Shown here piece by piece: positions 24,637 through 32,397 of a stretch of 45,463 bases of DNA. This DNA is from Bythopirellula sp. Lineage in GTDB: Bacteria; Planctomycetota; Planctomycetia; Pirellulales; Lacipirellulaceae. The position numbers and the translations under genes were made by a program. The DNA is taken from NCBI GenBank assembly GCA_028285205.1, contig JANQQA010000002.1:1-45463 (forward strand). The letters are read 5' to 3'. Each line of letters opens with the position of its first letter. The first letter of the stretch is position 1. Below the pieces are notes generated by a model that saw nothing but the letters and a program-made list of their open reading frames with translations, was not told the origin of the DNA and ran no database searches.

Positions 24637-25653
24637 ATGAATGTATTTGTCACTGGCCATCAAGGCTACATTGGCGTCCACCTTGTCGAACTTCTACAGG
24701 CGGCAGGCCATTCGGTAACCGGCTGCGACCTCAATCTGTTTGAGGGCTGTGAGTGGGAGCCGGTGGCTAGACCCGAGCGCGAAATCGTCAAGGATGTGCG
24801 TGAGATTAGCGCAGAGGATCTTCGTGGTCACGACGCGGTGTGTCACCTGGCGGCGATTAGCAATGACCCGATGGGCGATCTCAATCCGGAACTGACACTG
24901 AGCATCAATCGCGACGCGTCGATCCAAATTGCTAAGCGCGCGAAAGAAGCGGGCGTACCGCGCTATCTATTCTCCGGTTCATGCTCCGTCTACGGCAAAG
25001 GAGAGAAGCTTGATCTGCAGGAAACGGATCCGCTCAATCCGCTGACGGCATACGCTCAGAGCAAAATCGAAACCGAAGAAGCGGTTAGCAAACTGGCTGA
25101 CGACGATTTCTCGCCGGCGTACTTGCGTAACGCAACCGCCTACGGGCATTCGCCAATGTTGCGAATTGACTTGGTAGTGAACAATCTGCTCGGCTCGGCG
25201 CTCTCGTACGGTGAGATTCGCATCAAAAGCGATGGTTCTCCCTGGCGTCCGTTGGTTCATTGCCGCGACATCGCCCACGCGTTCGTCGCGTTCTGCAACG
25301 CACCCCGAGAAGTGATTCACAATCAGGCCGTGAACATTGGCGGCGATAGCGAGAACTACCAAGTGAAAGACGTCGGCGACATGGTGCAGAAACTCATCCC
25401 GTCTGCGACCGTGGCCTACACGGGGGAAGTTGGAGAGGATCCACGAAACTACCGCGTCAACTTCGCGAAACTGAGCGAGTTGCTGCCGGAGTTCAAACTC
25501 GAGTACACACTAGCCCGCGGCATGGAAGAGCTGCACGCCAAGATGGTTGAACACGGCTTCTCTCAGCAAGACTTTGAGGGAGATCAATTTGTGCGGCTAA
25601 GAACACTCACAAAACGCCTCGAGAAGCTCGACCTGTGTGAACAGGCAAGCTAA
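24637..25653 (+). CDS. NAD-dependent sugar epimerase/dehydratase (extended SDR)
   Basis: This 338-residue extended SDR has the NAD-binding motif VTGHQGYIG (5-13), active-site YAQSK (Y-x-x-x-K) and the upstream Ser region SGSCSVYG. It acts on a nucleotide sugar. The dehydratase-specific residues of RfbG were not recognised, and the sequence looks more like the SDR that often follows rfbF in deoxysugar clusters. It could be a 4-epimerase or 4-ketoreductase. It sits 67 bases after rfbF and 6 before the RfbC-like gene. Confidence 0.83.
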   Translation: MNVFVTGHQGYIGVHLVELLQAAGHSVTGCDLNLFEGCEWEPVARPEREIVKDVREISAEDLRGHDAVCHLAAISNDPMGDLNPELTLSINRDASIQIAKRAKEAGVPRYLFSGSCSVYGKGEKLDLQETDPLNPLTAYAQSKIETEEAVSKLADDDFSPAYLRNATAYGHSPMLRIDLVVNNLLGSALSYGEIRIKSDGSPWRPLVHCRDIAHAFVAFCNAPREVIHNQAVNIGGDSENYQVKDVGDMVQKLIPSATVAYTGEVGEDPRNYRVNFAKLSELLPEFKLEYTLARGMEELHAKMVEHGFSQQDFEGDQFVRLRTLTKRLEKLDLCEQAS

Positions 25654-25659
25654 CTACAC

Positions 25660-26229
25660 ATGAAGTTTCACGAAACCAAACTCTCCGGTGCGTACGTCAT
25701 CGACCTGGAAAAACGTGGAGATGATCGTGGCTTCTTCGCGCGCGCCTTCTGTCAACGCGAGTTCGCCGAATTTGATCTCCCTACGGAAATCGCGCAGGTA
25801 AACAACTCCCTGAGCGCCGATCGAGGTACGCTTCGCGGGATGCATTACCAGTTGGCACCAAAAGCGGAAACCAAGATGGTGCGCTGCATACGTGGTGCGC
25901 TGTGGGATTGCCTAATCGACCTGCGGCCCGATTCGCCAACGTTTGGGCAGTGGCACGGCGAAGAGCTATCCGCCGAGAACCGCAAGATGATGGTGGTGCC
26001 CAAGGGATTCGCCCATGGGTTCATAACATTGACGGACGACGTCGAGGCATTCTACTTCGTTGATGAGTACTACGCTCCTGAACTGGAGCGGGGCATCCGC
26101 TGGAATGATCCGAAATTCGCTATTCAATGGCCCATTGAACCCGTCGTACTCTCGGACAAAGACATCGCTCATCCGGATTTCGACCGGTCGCATCACCTCG
26201 GACAACAAGCCAAGGAGTCGCTACCGTGA
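25660..26229 (+). CDS. dTDP-4-dehydrorhamnose 3,5-epimerase family protein (RfbC-like)
   Basis: The 189-residue cupin enzyme would epimerise a 4-keto-6-deoxy nucleotide sugar. Family marks are DDRGFFARAFC, the catalytic His region LRGMHYQLAP, KMVRCIRGALWDCLIDLR, and VPKGFAHGFITL; the length is standard (about 180). With rfbF upstream the substrate is more likely CDP- than dTDP-linked, which is inference. The stop overlaps the next start as GTGA. Confidence 0.87.
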   Translation: MKFHETKLSGAYVIDLEKRGDDRGFFARAFCQREFAEFDLPTEIAQVNNSLSADRGTLRGMHYQLAPKAETKMVRCIRGALWDCLIDLRPDSPTFGQWHGEELSAENRKMMVVPKGFAHGFITLTDDVEAFYFVDEYYAPELERGIRWNDPKFAIQWPIEPVVLSDKDIAHPDFDRSHHLGQQAKESLP

Positions 26230-27185
26230 GTAGGATGAGGGTCTTAATCACCGGCGGCAGTTCCTTTACGGGGAGCTGGTTTGTTCGTGCTTTGGCGGAA
26301 GCGGGCCACGATGTCGCCGCGACATTTACGCGTGCAGATGAAGCTGCCTATGGCGACGATCTGCGAGGCTCGCGGGTGCGAATGCTCCAGAAGTACTGCC
26401 AGCCGATCTACGGTTGTTCCATCGGCGACGATCAGTTTCTGCAATCGGTGAAGGACTTCTCTCCCGACGTGCTATGCCACCATGGAGCGGACGTCACGAA
26501 TTATCGTTCACCAGATTTTGATTTCCACAACGCAGTTGCCAAGAACACGCATCAGATCGAAGATGTGCTGCGGTCGCTGGCGGACGTGGAGTGCGGTCGC
26601 GTCGTCTTGACCGGAACCGTCTTCGAAGGAGGTGAAGGCGCGGGCAGTGAAGACTTGCCTCACTTCTCACGCTACGGCTTGTCTAAAGCACTAACCGCGC
26701 AGGTCTTCCAGCATTTCTGTGAGTTGCACAGTTTCTCCCTCGGAAAATTCGTGATCCCGAATCCGTTCGGGCCGTTTGAGGAACCACGATTTACCGCCTA
26801 CCTTGTGCGTACGTGGCGAGCAGGCGAGACTCCTTGTGTGAGGACGCCCGCTTACATTCGCGACAACATTCACGCGTCGCTGCTGGCCAAACGGTACGTA
26901 GAGTTCGTCGGTTCGATGACACAATCGCCAGGATTTCGAAAGACCAACCCCTCTGGCTACGTCGAGAGCCAAGGAGCGTTTGCACAACGTTTCGCGCGCG
27001 AGATGCAATGCCGACTCGACATGCCCTGCCCCGTCGAATTGGCTGACCAGACGGAATTCACGGAACCAAGAATTCGCATCAACACCAACGCGCTCGACGC
27101 GACGGCACTTGGTTGGGACGAATCCGCAGCCTGGGACGAGTTGGCCGACTACTATGCGCCCGCCGAGGTGGCAAACACCCGATAG
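26226..27185 (+). CDS. NAD(P)-dependent SDR, sugar epimerase/reductase
   Basis: This 319-residue extended SDR starts MSRMRVLITGGSSFTGSWF. The dinucleotide motif GGSSFTG is a variant of G-x-x-G-x-x-G with Gly at the first and last positions. YGLSK supplies the active-site Tyr and Lys. It probably acts as a 4-ketoreductase or epimerase after the RfbC-like step. The GTG at 26226 overlaps the previous stop (GTGA); ATG 26235 is possible. The next gene starts four bases after its stop. Confidence 0.82.
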   Translation: MSRMRVLITGGSSFTGSWFVRALAEAGHDVAATFTRADEAAYGDDLRGSRVRMLQKYCQPIYGCSIGDDQFLQSVKDFSPDVLCHHGADVTNYRSPDFDFHNAVAKNTHQIEDVLRSLADVECGRVVLTGTVFEGGEGAGSEDLPHFSRYGLSKALTAQVFQHFCELHSFSLGKFVIPNPFGPFEEPRFTAYLVRTWRAGETPCVRTPAYIRDNIHASLLAKRYVEFVGSMTQSPGFRKTNPSGYVESQGAFAQRFAREMQCRLDMPCPVELADQTEFTEPRIRINTNALDATALGWDESAAWDELADYYAPAEVANTR

Positions 27186-27189
27186 CCTG

Positions 27190-27831
27190 ATGAGTACAAG
27201 TACTGTCTCGATTGAAGAGGATACCGCACGCGAAAGCAGCGTGGTCAAACCGACCCCTGCCATGATGGGCGCAACCGATCAGAACCCAGCAAACGTTGGG
27301 CTCTTGGCACTGCTGCGTGAAGACTTGCGGACCCACGAGAACAAACTCCTCGAACAGGGGTTCTGGGCCCTCGCCGTGCACCGATTCGGCAACTGGCGGA
27401 TGAGCATCCCGTCAAAGCTGTTGCGTTTGCCGTTTTCGCTGCTCTACAAGTTCATGTACCGCTTTGTCGAGTGGACCTGTGGAATCAGTCTGCCTTACAC
27501 AGTCAAGGTTGGACGGCGTGTGAGGATCTGGCACCACGGCGGCATGATTCTTCACGCGGCAGCAATAGGCGATGACGTGCAACTTCGACAGAATACGACC
27601 TTCGGCGTTGCCCGCACCAATCACAATTTCGAGCTGCCGGTGATCGACGACGGGGCGGACATTGGCGTGGGAGCTTGCGTGCTGGGAGATATCCGCGTCG
27701 GACGCCATGCCGTTGTTGGCGCGAATGCAGTCGTATTGAGCGACGTCCCAGATTATGGCGTCGCGGTCGGGGTGCCTGCAAAGGTAATCAAGTTCGTTGA
27801 CGGCCATTCCACAAGTGAGTCTGCGGAGTAA
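27190..27831 (+). CDS. serine acetyltransferase-like hexapeptide acyltransferase
   Basis: From ATG 27190 the protein has 213 residues. An N-terminal helical part (LLALLREDLRTHENKLLEQG, then WALAVHRFGNW) is followed by a left-handed beta-helix of hexapeptide repeats such as IGDDVQLRQNTTFGV, IGVGACVLGDIRVG and VVGANAVVLSDVPDYG. This is the architecture of CysE-like transferases. In a polysaccharide operon it is more likely an O-acetyltransferase for a sugar than a cysteine-biosynthesis enzyme. The frame is open further upstream, but that part overlaps the SDR gene and is not expected to be coding. Confidence 0.84.
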   Translation: MSTSTVSIEEDTARESSVVKPTPAMMGATDQNPANVGLLALLREDLRTHENKLLEQGFWALAVHRFGNWRMSIPSKLLRLPFSLLYKFMYRFVEWTCGISLPYTVKVGRRVRIWHHGGMILHAAAIGDDVQLRQNTTFGVARTNHNFELPVIDDGADIGVGACVLGDIRVGRHAVVGANAVVLSDVPDYGVAVGVPAKVIKFVDGHSTSESAE

Positions 27832-27840
27832 GTGCTCGCC

Positions 27841-28875
27841 ATGTCGCTTGATGGTCTAGGAATTGTTGCGATCGGACGCAATGAAGGCGCGCGCCTGCGT
27901 TTGTGCCTGGAGTCGTTGCGCGAGTTCCAAGTGCCAACGATTTACGTGGACTCCGACTCCACCGACGGTAGTGTCGAGTTGGCGCGGAAGATCGGCGTGT
28001 CGGTCTTACAGCTCGATCCGACCAAGCCCTGCTCAGCAGCCCGCGCACGGCAGGAGGGATTCCGCACGCTGCTCACCGACTATCCAGATTTAGAATTCGT
28101 ATTCTTCGTCGATGGCGACTGTCAGGTCGACCCGGAGTGGCCAGCCGTTACCATGAGCTATCTCAACCGCCACGAAGAAGTTGCTGCGGTCTGCGGTCGT
28201 CGTCGGGAGCAGCATCCCGACGCTTCAGTCTACAATCGTTTGTGCGACTTCGAATGGGATACGCCGGTGGGAGAAACACAGTCGGTCGGGGGCGACGCGG
28301 TCTACCGCGTGGCCGCCTACCGAGAAGCCGGTGAGTTTGATCCGAGTGTGCCAGCGGGTGAGGAGCCGGAACTCTGCAAGCGAATTCGTGATCGCGGTTG
28401 GAAGATTTGGCGTCTCGACGCGGAAATGACGCGGCACGATGCGGCAATGACCCGGTTTGGCCAGTGGTGGAAACGTCAAGTCCGCACCGGCTATGCTGGT
28501 TACAACGTCGAGAGGCGGTTTGGCCTCGGCATTTTTGATCGCATCATCAAGAGTGCTTGCTTCTGGGGAGGTATATTTCCAATCGTCGCGCTCATGGCTG
28601 CGGCCGTACTCGGCACGGCACAATCTCCGCTGTGGGCGGCAGTATGTCTTGCCGCTGCGGTCGTTGTCGTGCTGTTGCAAGTAGTGCGGATCGCTTGGCG
28701 CAAGAAAACTGTGAACGGCGGCTGGAAGCAGAGTCTCGAGTTCGGACTGTTCACGATGGCAGCGAAACTGCCCATTTGCTTGGGAGTAATCCGGCAGATC
28801 ATTGAAACCGCCCGGGGTCAGCAAGCTCAACTCGTCGAATACAAGTCGGCCGAGAGTCTTCGAACTCAATCATAA
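27841..28875 (+). CDS. glycosyltransferase family 2, membrane-associated
   Basis: The protein has 344 residues from ATG 27841 (a GTG at 27832 is in frame). The N-terminal GT-A domain has IVAIGRNEGARL, YVDSDSTDGS, the DxD FFVDGDCQVD, and GEEPELCKRIRDRGW near the catalytic base; it is complete. Two hydrophobic segments near residues 240-285 (FWGGIFPIVALMAAAVL and LWAAVCLAAAVVVVLL) anchor it in the membrane. It starts nine bases after the acetyltransferase. The transferred sugar is unknown. Confidence 0.85.
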   Translation: MSLDGLGIVAIGRNEGARLRLCLESLREFQVPTIYVDSDSTDGSVELARKIGVSVLQLDPTKPCSAARARQEGFRTLLTDYPDLEFVFFVDGDCQVDPEWPAVTMSYLNRHEEVAAVCGRRREQHPDASVYNRLCDFEWDTPVGETQSVGGDAVYRVAAYREAGEFDPSVPAGEEPELCKRIRDRGWKIWRLDAEMTRHDAAMTRFGQWWKRQVRTGYAGYNVERRFGLGIFDRIIKSACFWGGIFPIVALMAAAVLGTAQSPLWAAVCLAAAVVVVLLQVVRIAWRKKTVNGGWKQSLEFGLFTMAAKLPICLGVIRQIIETARGQQAQLVEYKSAESLRTQS

Positions 28876-28894
28876 TACCATCTATTCGCCCGTC

Positions 28895-29965
28895 ATGAAT
28901 CAACCACTTCGAGCAGCTGTCATTGGCGCAGGCCAGATCGCGAAACAGCATCTGGGCGCGCTGGCTGCGACGCCCGAAGCCGAAGTCGTCGGAGTGTGCG
29001 ATCTGTCACCGATCATGGCCGAGTCGACGGCCGACCGCTTTGGGATTGATTATTGGACGACCGACTATCGCGAGCTGATCGATCGTCAACAGCCGCATGT
29101 GATTCATATCACCACGCCTCCGGCAAGCCATTTTCAACTGGCACGAGACTGTCTGCTCGCTGGATGTCATGTGTTCGTGGAAAAGCCGGCGACGTTGGAG
29201 TTGGAGCAGTTAACGGAACTCGCAGGTCTAGCCGAACGACAGCAACGTTGGCTCATCGAGGATCACAATTACCTGCTGAACGCCAGCATCCAGGAAATGA
29301 CTTCGCTTGTCTCGAATGGAGCATTGGGAGAAGTCCGACATGTCGACGTGCAGATTTGTCTCGATCTTTTTGGCGAGGGGAGTCGTTTCGCCGATCAAGA
29401 TGCGCCACACCCGGCAATGCGTGAGCCTGCCGGTGCGGTGACTGACTTTCTGACGCACTTGTGCTACTTGGGGTACGCCTTCGTTGGCGCGCACAAGAGC
29501 TTCAAGGCTTACTTCAATCGCTGTAGCATTTTGCCCGACAATCCTATCAGCGAGTTTCAAGCATTGGTCGACGCGGAACGGGGCACAGCTCGCTTGTCCC
29601 TGAGTTCCAGCGGCCAGCCAGATCGATTTACCGTCGAGGTACAGGGCACCCATGGAACGATCTCTACCAACTTGTTCGAAGTCGGCACCGTGCGATCTGA
29701 GCTACTGGGCGGACCTCAGCCCTTAGTGCCAATTCGCAATTCGCTACGTCGCGGCCGGCGTGAACGTCGCAACGCGTTCAGAAGCTTGTGGCGAAAGCTC
29801 AGCGGTGGCCCGGGAGCGTACGAAGGCTTGTGGACGCTGATCGCAACGCTCTATGCGAACCTGCAAGCCGGCAGACAGTCGCCCATCTCGATGGCGCAGA
29901 TTGAATCCGTGAATCGCTTAGTGCACGAGATTCAGGGGGAGGTCGAAGCGCCATGCGCGTGCTGA
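28895..29965 (+). CDS. Gfo/Idh/MocA family sugar oxidoreductase
   Basis: From ATG 28895 the protein has 356 residues. The Rossmann motif is AAVIGAGQIAKQHL, followed by ITTPPASHF and VEKPATLE, the usual EKP motif with the catalytic Lys. The C-terminal domain is the typical alpha/beta part. Family members oxidise or reduce a sugar or nucleotide-sugar hydroxyl. The longer frame from 28802 overlaps the glycosyltransferase and is unlikely. The 3' end overlaps the next gene by 13 bases. Confidence 0.84.
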   Translation: MNQPLRAAVIGAGQIAKQHLGALAATPEAEVVGVCDLSPIMAESTADRFGIDYWTTDYRELIDRQQPHVIHITTPPASHFQLARDCLLAGCHVFVEKPATLELEQLTELAGLAERQQRWLIEDHNYLLNASIQEMTSLVSNGALGEVRHVDVQICLDLFGEGSRFADQDAPHPAMREPAGAVTDFLTHLCYLGYAFVGAHKSFKAYFNRCSILPDNPISEFQALVDAERGTARLSLSSSGQPDRFTVEVQGTHGTISTNLFEVGTVRSELLGGPQPLVPIRNSLRRGRRERRNAFRSLWRKLSGGPGAYEGLWTLIATLYANLQAGRQSPISMAQIESVNRLVHEIQGEVEAPCAC

Positions 29966-31002
29966 TCACCGGAGCGACGGGGTTTCTGGGACGCTACGTC
30001 GTGGCAGCAGCGGTTCGACGTGGGCACGACGTGACCGCGCTCGTTCGTCCGTCGCGACAACTGCCCGCTGACTTCTTTCCGGCTGGAGTCAACATTGCTC
30101 GCGGAGATGTGCGCAACAAGTCGGACCTTTCGAGCGCGCTGCAAGATATCGAATCGGTGATTCACCTGGCGGCCTGCGTCGTAGGTGACGACGACTCGCA
30201 ATTTGCCAGTACGGTTGTGGGAACTGAGAACTTGCTCACGGCGATGGCTGCGCAGAACATCTCGCAACTGGTACACTGCAGCACGTTTTCGGTCTACGAC
30301 TGGCAGCAATCTGGCGCGACGTTGGACGAACAATCAGACCTTGAGCCAGATCTCTACGCACGTGACGGTTATGCGATCTCAAAAACCTGGCAAGAGCGGC
30401 TCGTTCGACGTATTGCAGAAGAGAATCAGTGGAACCTGTGTGTGCTGCGACCAGGATTCATCTGGGGTGCCGGACATGAAATCATCGCCGGCATCGGTCA
30501 GTCGATTGGCAACTGTCACGTCGTGATCGGCGGTCGCCGCCCCCTGCCGTTGACCTACGTCGAGAATTGCGCGGATTGCTTCGTTACAGCATTGGATTCG
30601 CCGGCGGCCGAGGGCGAGACCTTTAACGTGATCGATACCGACACGGTGTCGGCATGGACGTACATGGGTCAATGCATTAAGGCGGGTGCAGCAAAAGGAT
30701 TGCGGGTGTACATGCCGTATTGGATGGCACTGAGTGGCGCGCAGCTAGCCAGCTGGACCAGTCGTCTGCTGTTCGGACCGACTGGGAAACTTCCGGGACT
30801 GTTTGTGCCGATCAAGTTCCGAGCACGATTCCGACCGTTGCAGTTCCCCAATCGTAAAGCCCGCAAACAGCTCAATTGGCACCCGAAACTGACGGTGCGA
30901 TCAGCTTGGCAGCGAATTCAGCTGGGCGAAAGAAGCCTGCTTTCGCAGGACATTACTCCGACGGATCAGGCTCGACCTGAGCCGGAGGAAAGCCTTGTCT
31001 GA
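29953..31002 (+). CDS. NAD-dependent epimerase/dehydratase family protein (extended SDR)
   Basis: This is a 349-residue extended SDR with complete ATGFLGRY after VLITG (NAD-binding GATGFLG), the Ser region CSTFSVYDW, and active-site Y-A-I-S-K. PLTYVENCADCFVTAL is a substrate-domain motif often seen in sugar and sterol SDRs. It starts inside the end of the preceding Gfo gene, so the two enzymes may act in sequence on one nucleotide sugar. The exact reaction cannot be given. Confidence 0.82.
   Translation: MRVLITGATGFLGRYVVAAAVRRGHDVTALVRPSRQLPADFFPAGVNIARGDVRNKSDLSSALQDIESVIHLAACVVGDDDSQFASTVVGTENLLTAMAAQNISQLVHCSTFSVYDWQQSGATLDEQSDLEPDLYARDGYAISKTWQERLVRRIAEENQWNLCVLRPGFIWGAGHEIIAGIGQSIGNCHVVIGGRRPLPLTYVENCADCFVTALDSPAAEGETFNVIDTDTVSAWTYMGQCIKAGAAKGLRVYMPYWMALSGAQLASWTSRLLFGPTGKLPGLFVPIKFRARFRPLQFPNRKARKQLNWHPKLTVRSAWQRIQLGERSLLSQDITPTDQARPEPEESLV
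30984..30989 (+). promoter_or_regulatory. strong ribosome binding site that selects a TTG start
   Basis: GGAGGA lies five bases before TTG at 30995, inside the 3' end of the preceding SDR gene. It is the best Shine-Dalgarno sequence noticed in the operon and supports the non-ATG start of the glycosyltransferase at 30995, which lacks an ATG near its N-terminus. Confidence 0.75.
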
Positions 31003-32218
31003 ACCGCTGCGGATTGCCTACCTAACGAGTGCGTTCGCTCGTCCCAGTGACACATTTGTCCGTAGCGAAGTCGATCGACTTCGTGGTCTGGGCTTAGAAG
31101 TTACAACCTTCTCCATTCGAAGACCCGATCCTGGAGAATCCGCTGACGAGAATGTCGAGCTGCATCAAAAGAATACCGAGTACATTCTCGAAGCTGGCCC
31201 GGTAAGAATCTTGCTCGCGACAATTGCGTTTGCTATTACCAACCCGATCAGGTTTCTGAGAGCGAAAATCCTGGCCTGGCAGACGAGCGGCGCGGGACTT
31301 CGGTGTGTGCTGCTGCAAGCATTCTATCTCATGGAAGCTGCGTACTTGGCGCGGAGTATTGGGCGCCTCGGAATCACGCATATTCATAACCACATCGGCG
31401 AAAACTCCGCCACGGTAGCGATGCTTGCCGGCAGTCTCGCACAAGTCCCTTACAGCCTCACGATCCACGGACCTGCGATCTTCGCGGCGCCGCACCGATG
31501 GGCACTCGGCGCGAAGCTCGACCGTGCCGCATTCACAGCCTGCATCAGTTCGTTTTGCAAGAGCCAGTGTATGCTGTACGCGCAGCCAGCGACGTGGGAG
31601 CGTCTGCATGTCGTTCGTTGTGCCGTCGGCGACGCATTTTTGGACGCCCCCCAACCCGAGCGGTCTGCCCCGCCGGTGGTCCTGTTCGTTGGACGATTGT
31701 GCGTTGACAAGGCGCCGCGTTTACTCGTGCAGGCCGCAGCCACGCTGCGAAAAGAGGATCGGAGTTTCCGCCTATTGCTTGTCGGTGACGGACCTGAGCG
31801 AGACGCTATCGACGCGCTCATTCAGAGTGAACAACTTGCCGACATCGTTGAACTCGTGGGCTGGAGGTCGAGCGACGAGATCAGAAACCTTCTGCGGCAA
31901 GCCACCGTTTTCGCTCTGCCTAGCTTCGCTGAGGGGCTACCGATTGTGCTGATGGAGGCGCTTGCAATGGCATGCCCGGTGGTCAGCACGAACATCGCGG
32001 CGATTGGCGAGTTGGTCGAGCACGGCGTCAACGGATGGCTGATTCCGCCCGCAGAACTTGATTCGCTAATTAAGGCGTTGCGGGAATCGATTGGGATGTC
32101 TGCAGAGCAATTGTCTTCGATGGGAAGTAGCGGGCGGCTTGCGGTGCTTGAGAGGCACCACCCTCAGCGGCAGGCTGAGCAGCTCAAAGACCTGTTCCGC
32201 GCTGCGCGCAGCGACTAA
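30995..32218 (+). CDS. glycosyltransferase family 4 (GT-B fold), TTG start
   Basis: The 407-residue retaining GT-B enzyme has an N-terminal domain starting LRIAYLTSAFARPSDTFVRS and a C-terminal nucleotide-sugar domain with VVLFVGRLCVDKAP, LLLVGDGPERDAI, and the E-x7-E region FALPSFAEGLPIVLMEALA. The TTG at 30995 has an excellent Shine-Dalgarno sequence and overlaps the previous gene by 8 bases. It is the last gene of the operon. The sequence recalls colanic-acid-type transferases, but the donor is not known. Confidence 0.88.
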   Translation: MSEPLRIAYLTSAFARPSDTFVRSEVDRLRGLGLEVTTFSIRRPDPGESADENVELHQKNTEYILEAGPVRILLATIAFAITNPIRFLRAKILAWQTSGAGLRCVLLQAFYLMEAAYLARSIGRLGITHIHNHIGENSATVAMLAGSLAQVPYSLTIHGPAIFAAPHRWALGAKLDRAAFTACISSFCKSQCMLYAQPATWERLHVVRCAVGDAFLDAPQPERSAPPVVLFVGRLCVDKAPRLLVQAAATLRKEDRSFRLLLVGDGPERDAIDALIQSEQLADIVELVGWRSSDEIRNLLRQATVFALPSFAEGLPIVLMEALAMACPVVSTNIAAIGELVEHGVNGWLIPPAELDSLIKALRESIGMSAEQLSSMGSSGRLAVLERHHPQRQAEQLKDLFRAARSD

Positions 32219-32240
32219 CTATTGATCAAATTGAGAATTT

Positions 32241-32271
32241 GCAATTCCACGTCCTAAGACGTTCAAATTGC
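32241..32271. repeat. imperfect inverted repeat after the polysaccharide operon
   Basis: The arms gcaattccacgtc (32241-32253) and gacgttcaaattgc (32258-32271) pair imperfectly, with perfect ACGTC/GACGT around a CTAA loop. It lies 22 bases after the last operon gene. It could be a weak transcription end, but no T-run follows; a protein site is equally possible. Confidence 0.35.
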
Positions 32272-32397
32272 TTGATGCCAACGATTAAGGCACGCTAAAC
32301 TGGAATCTTAGGCCAGGCGGGGATCCAAGGTACGTTACCGTCATTCTTTCTTGGGCTCAGAATCCCGCCTCCGCTACTTCCACTGTACGCCCACCTC

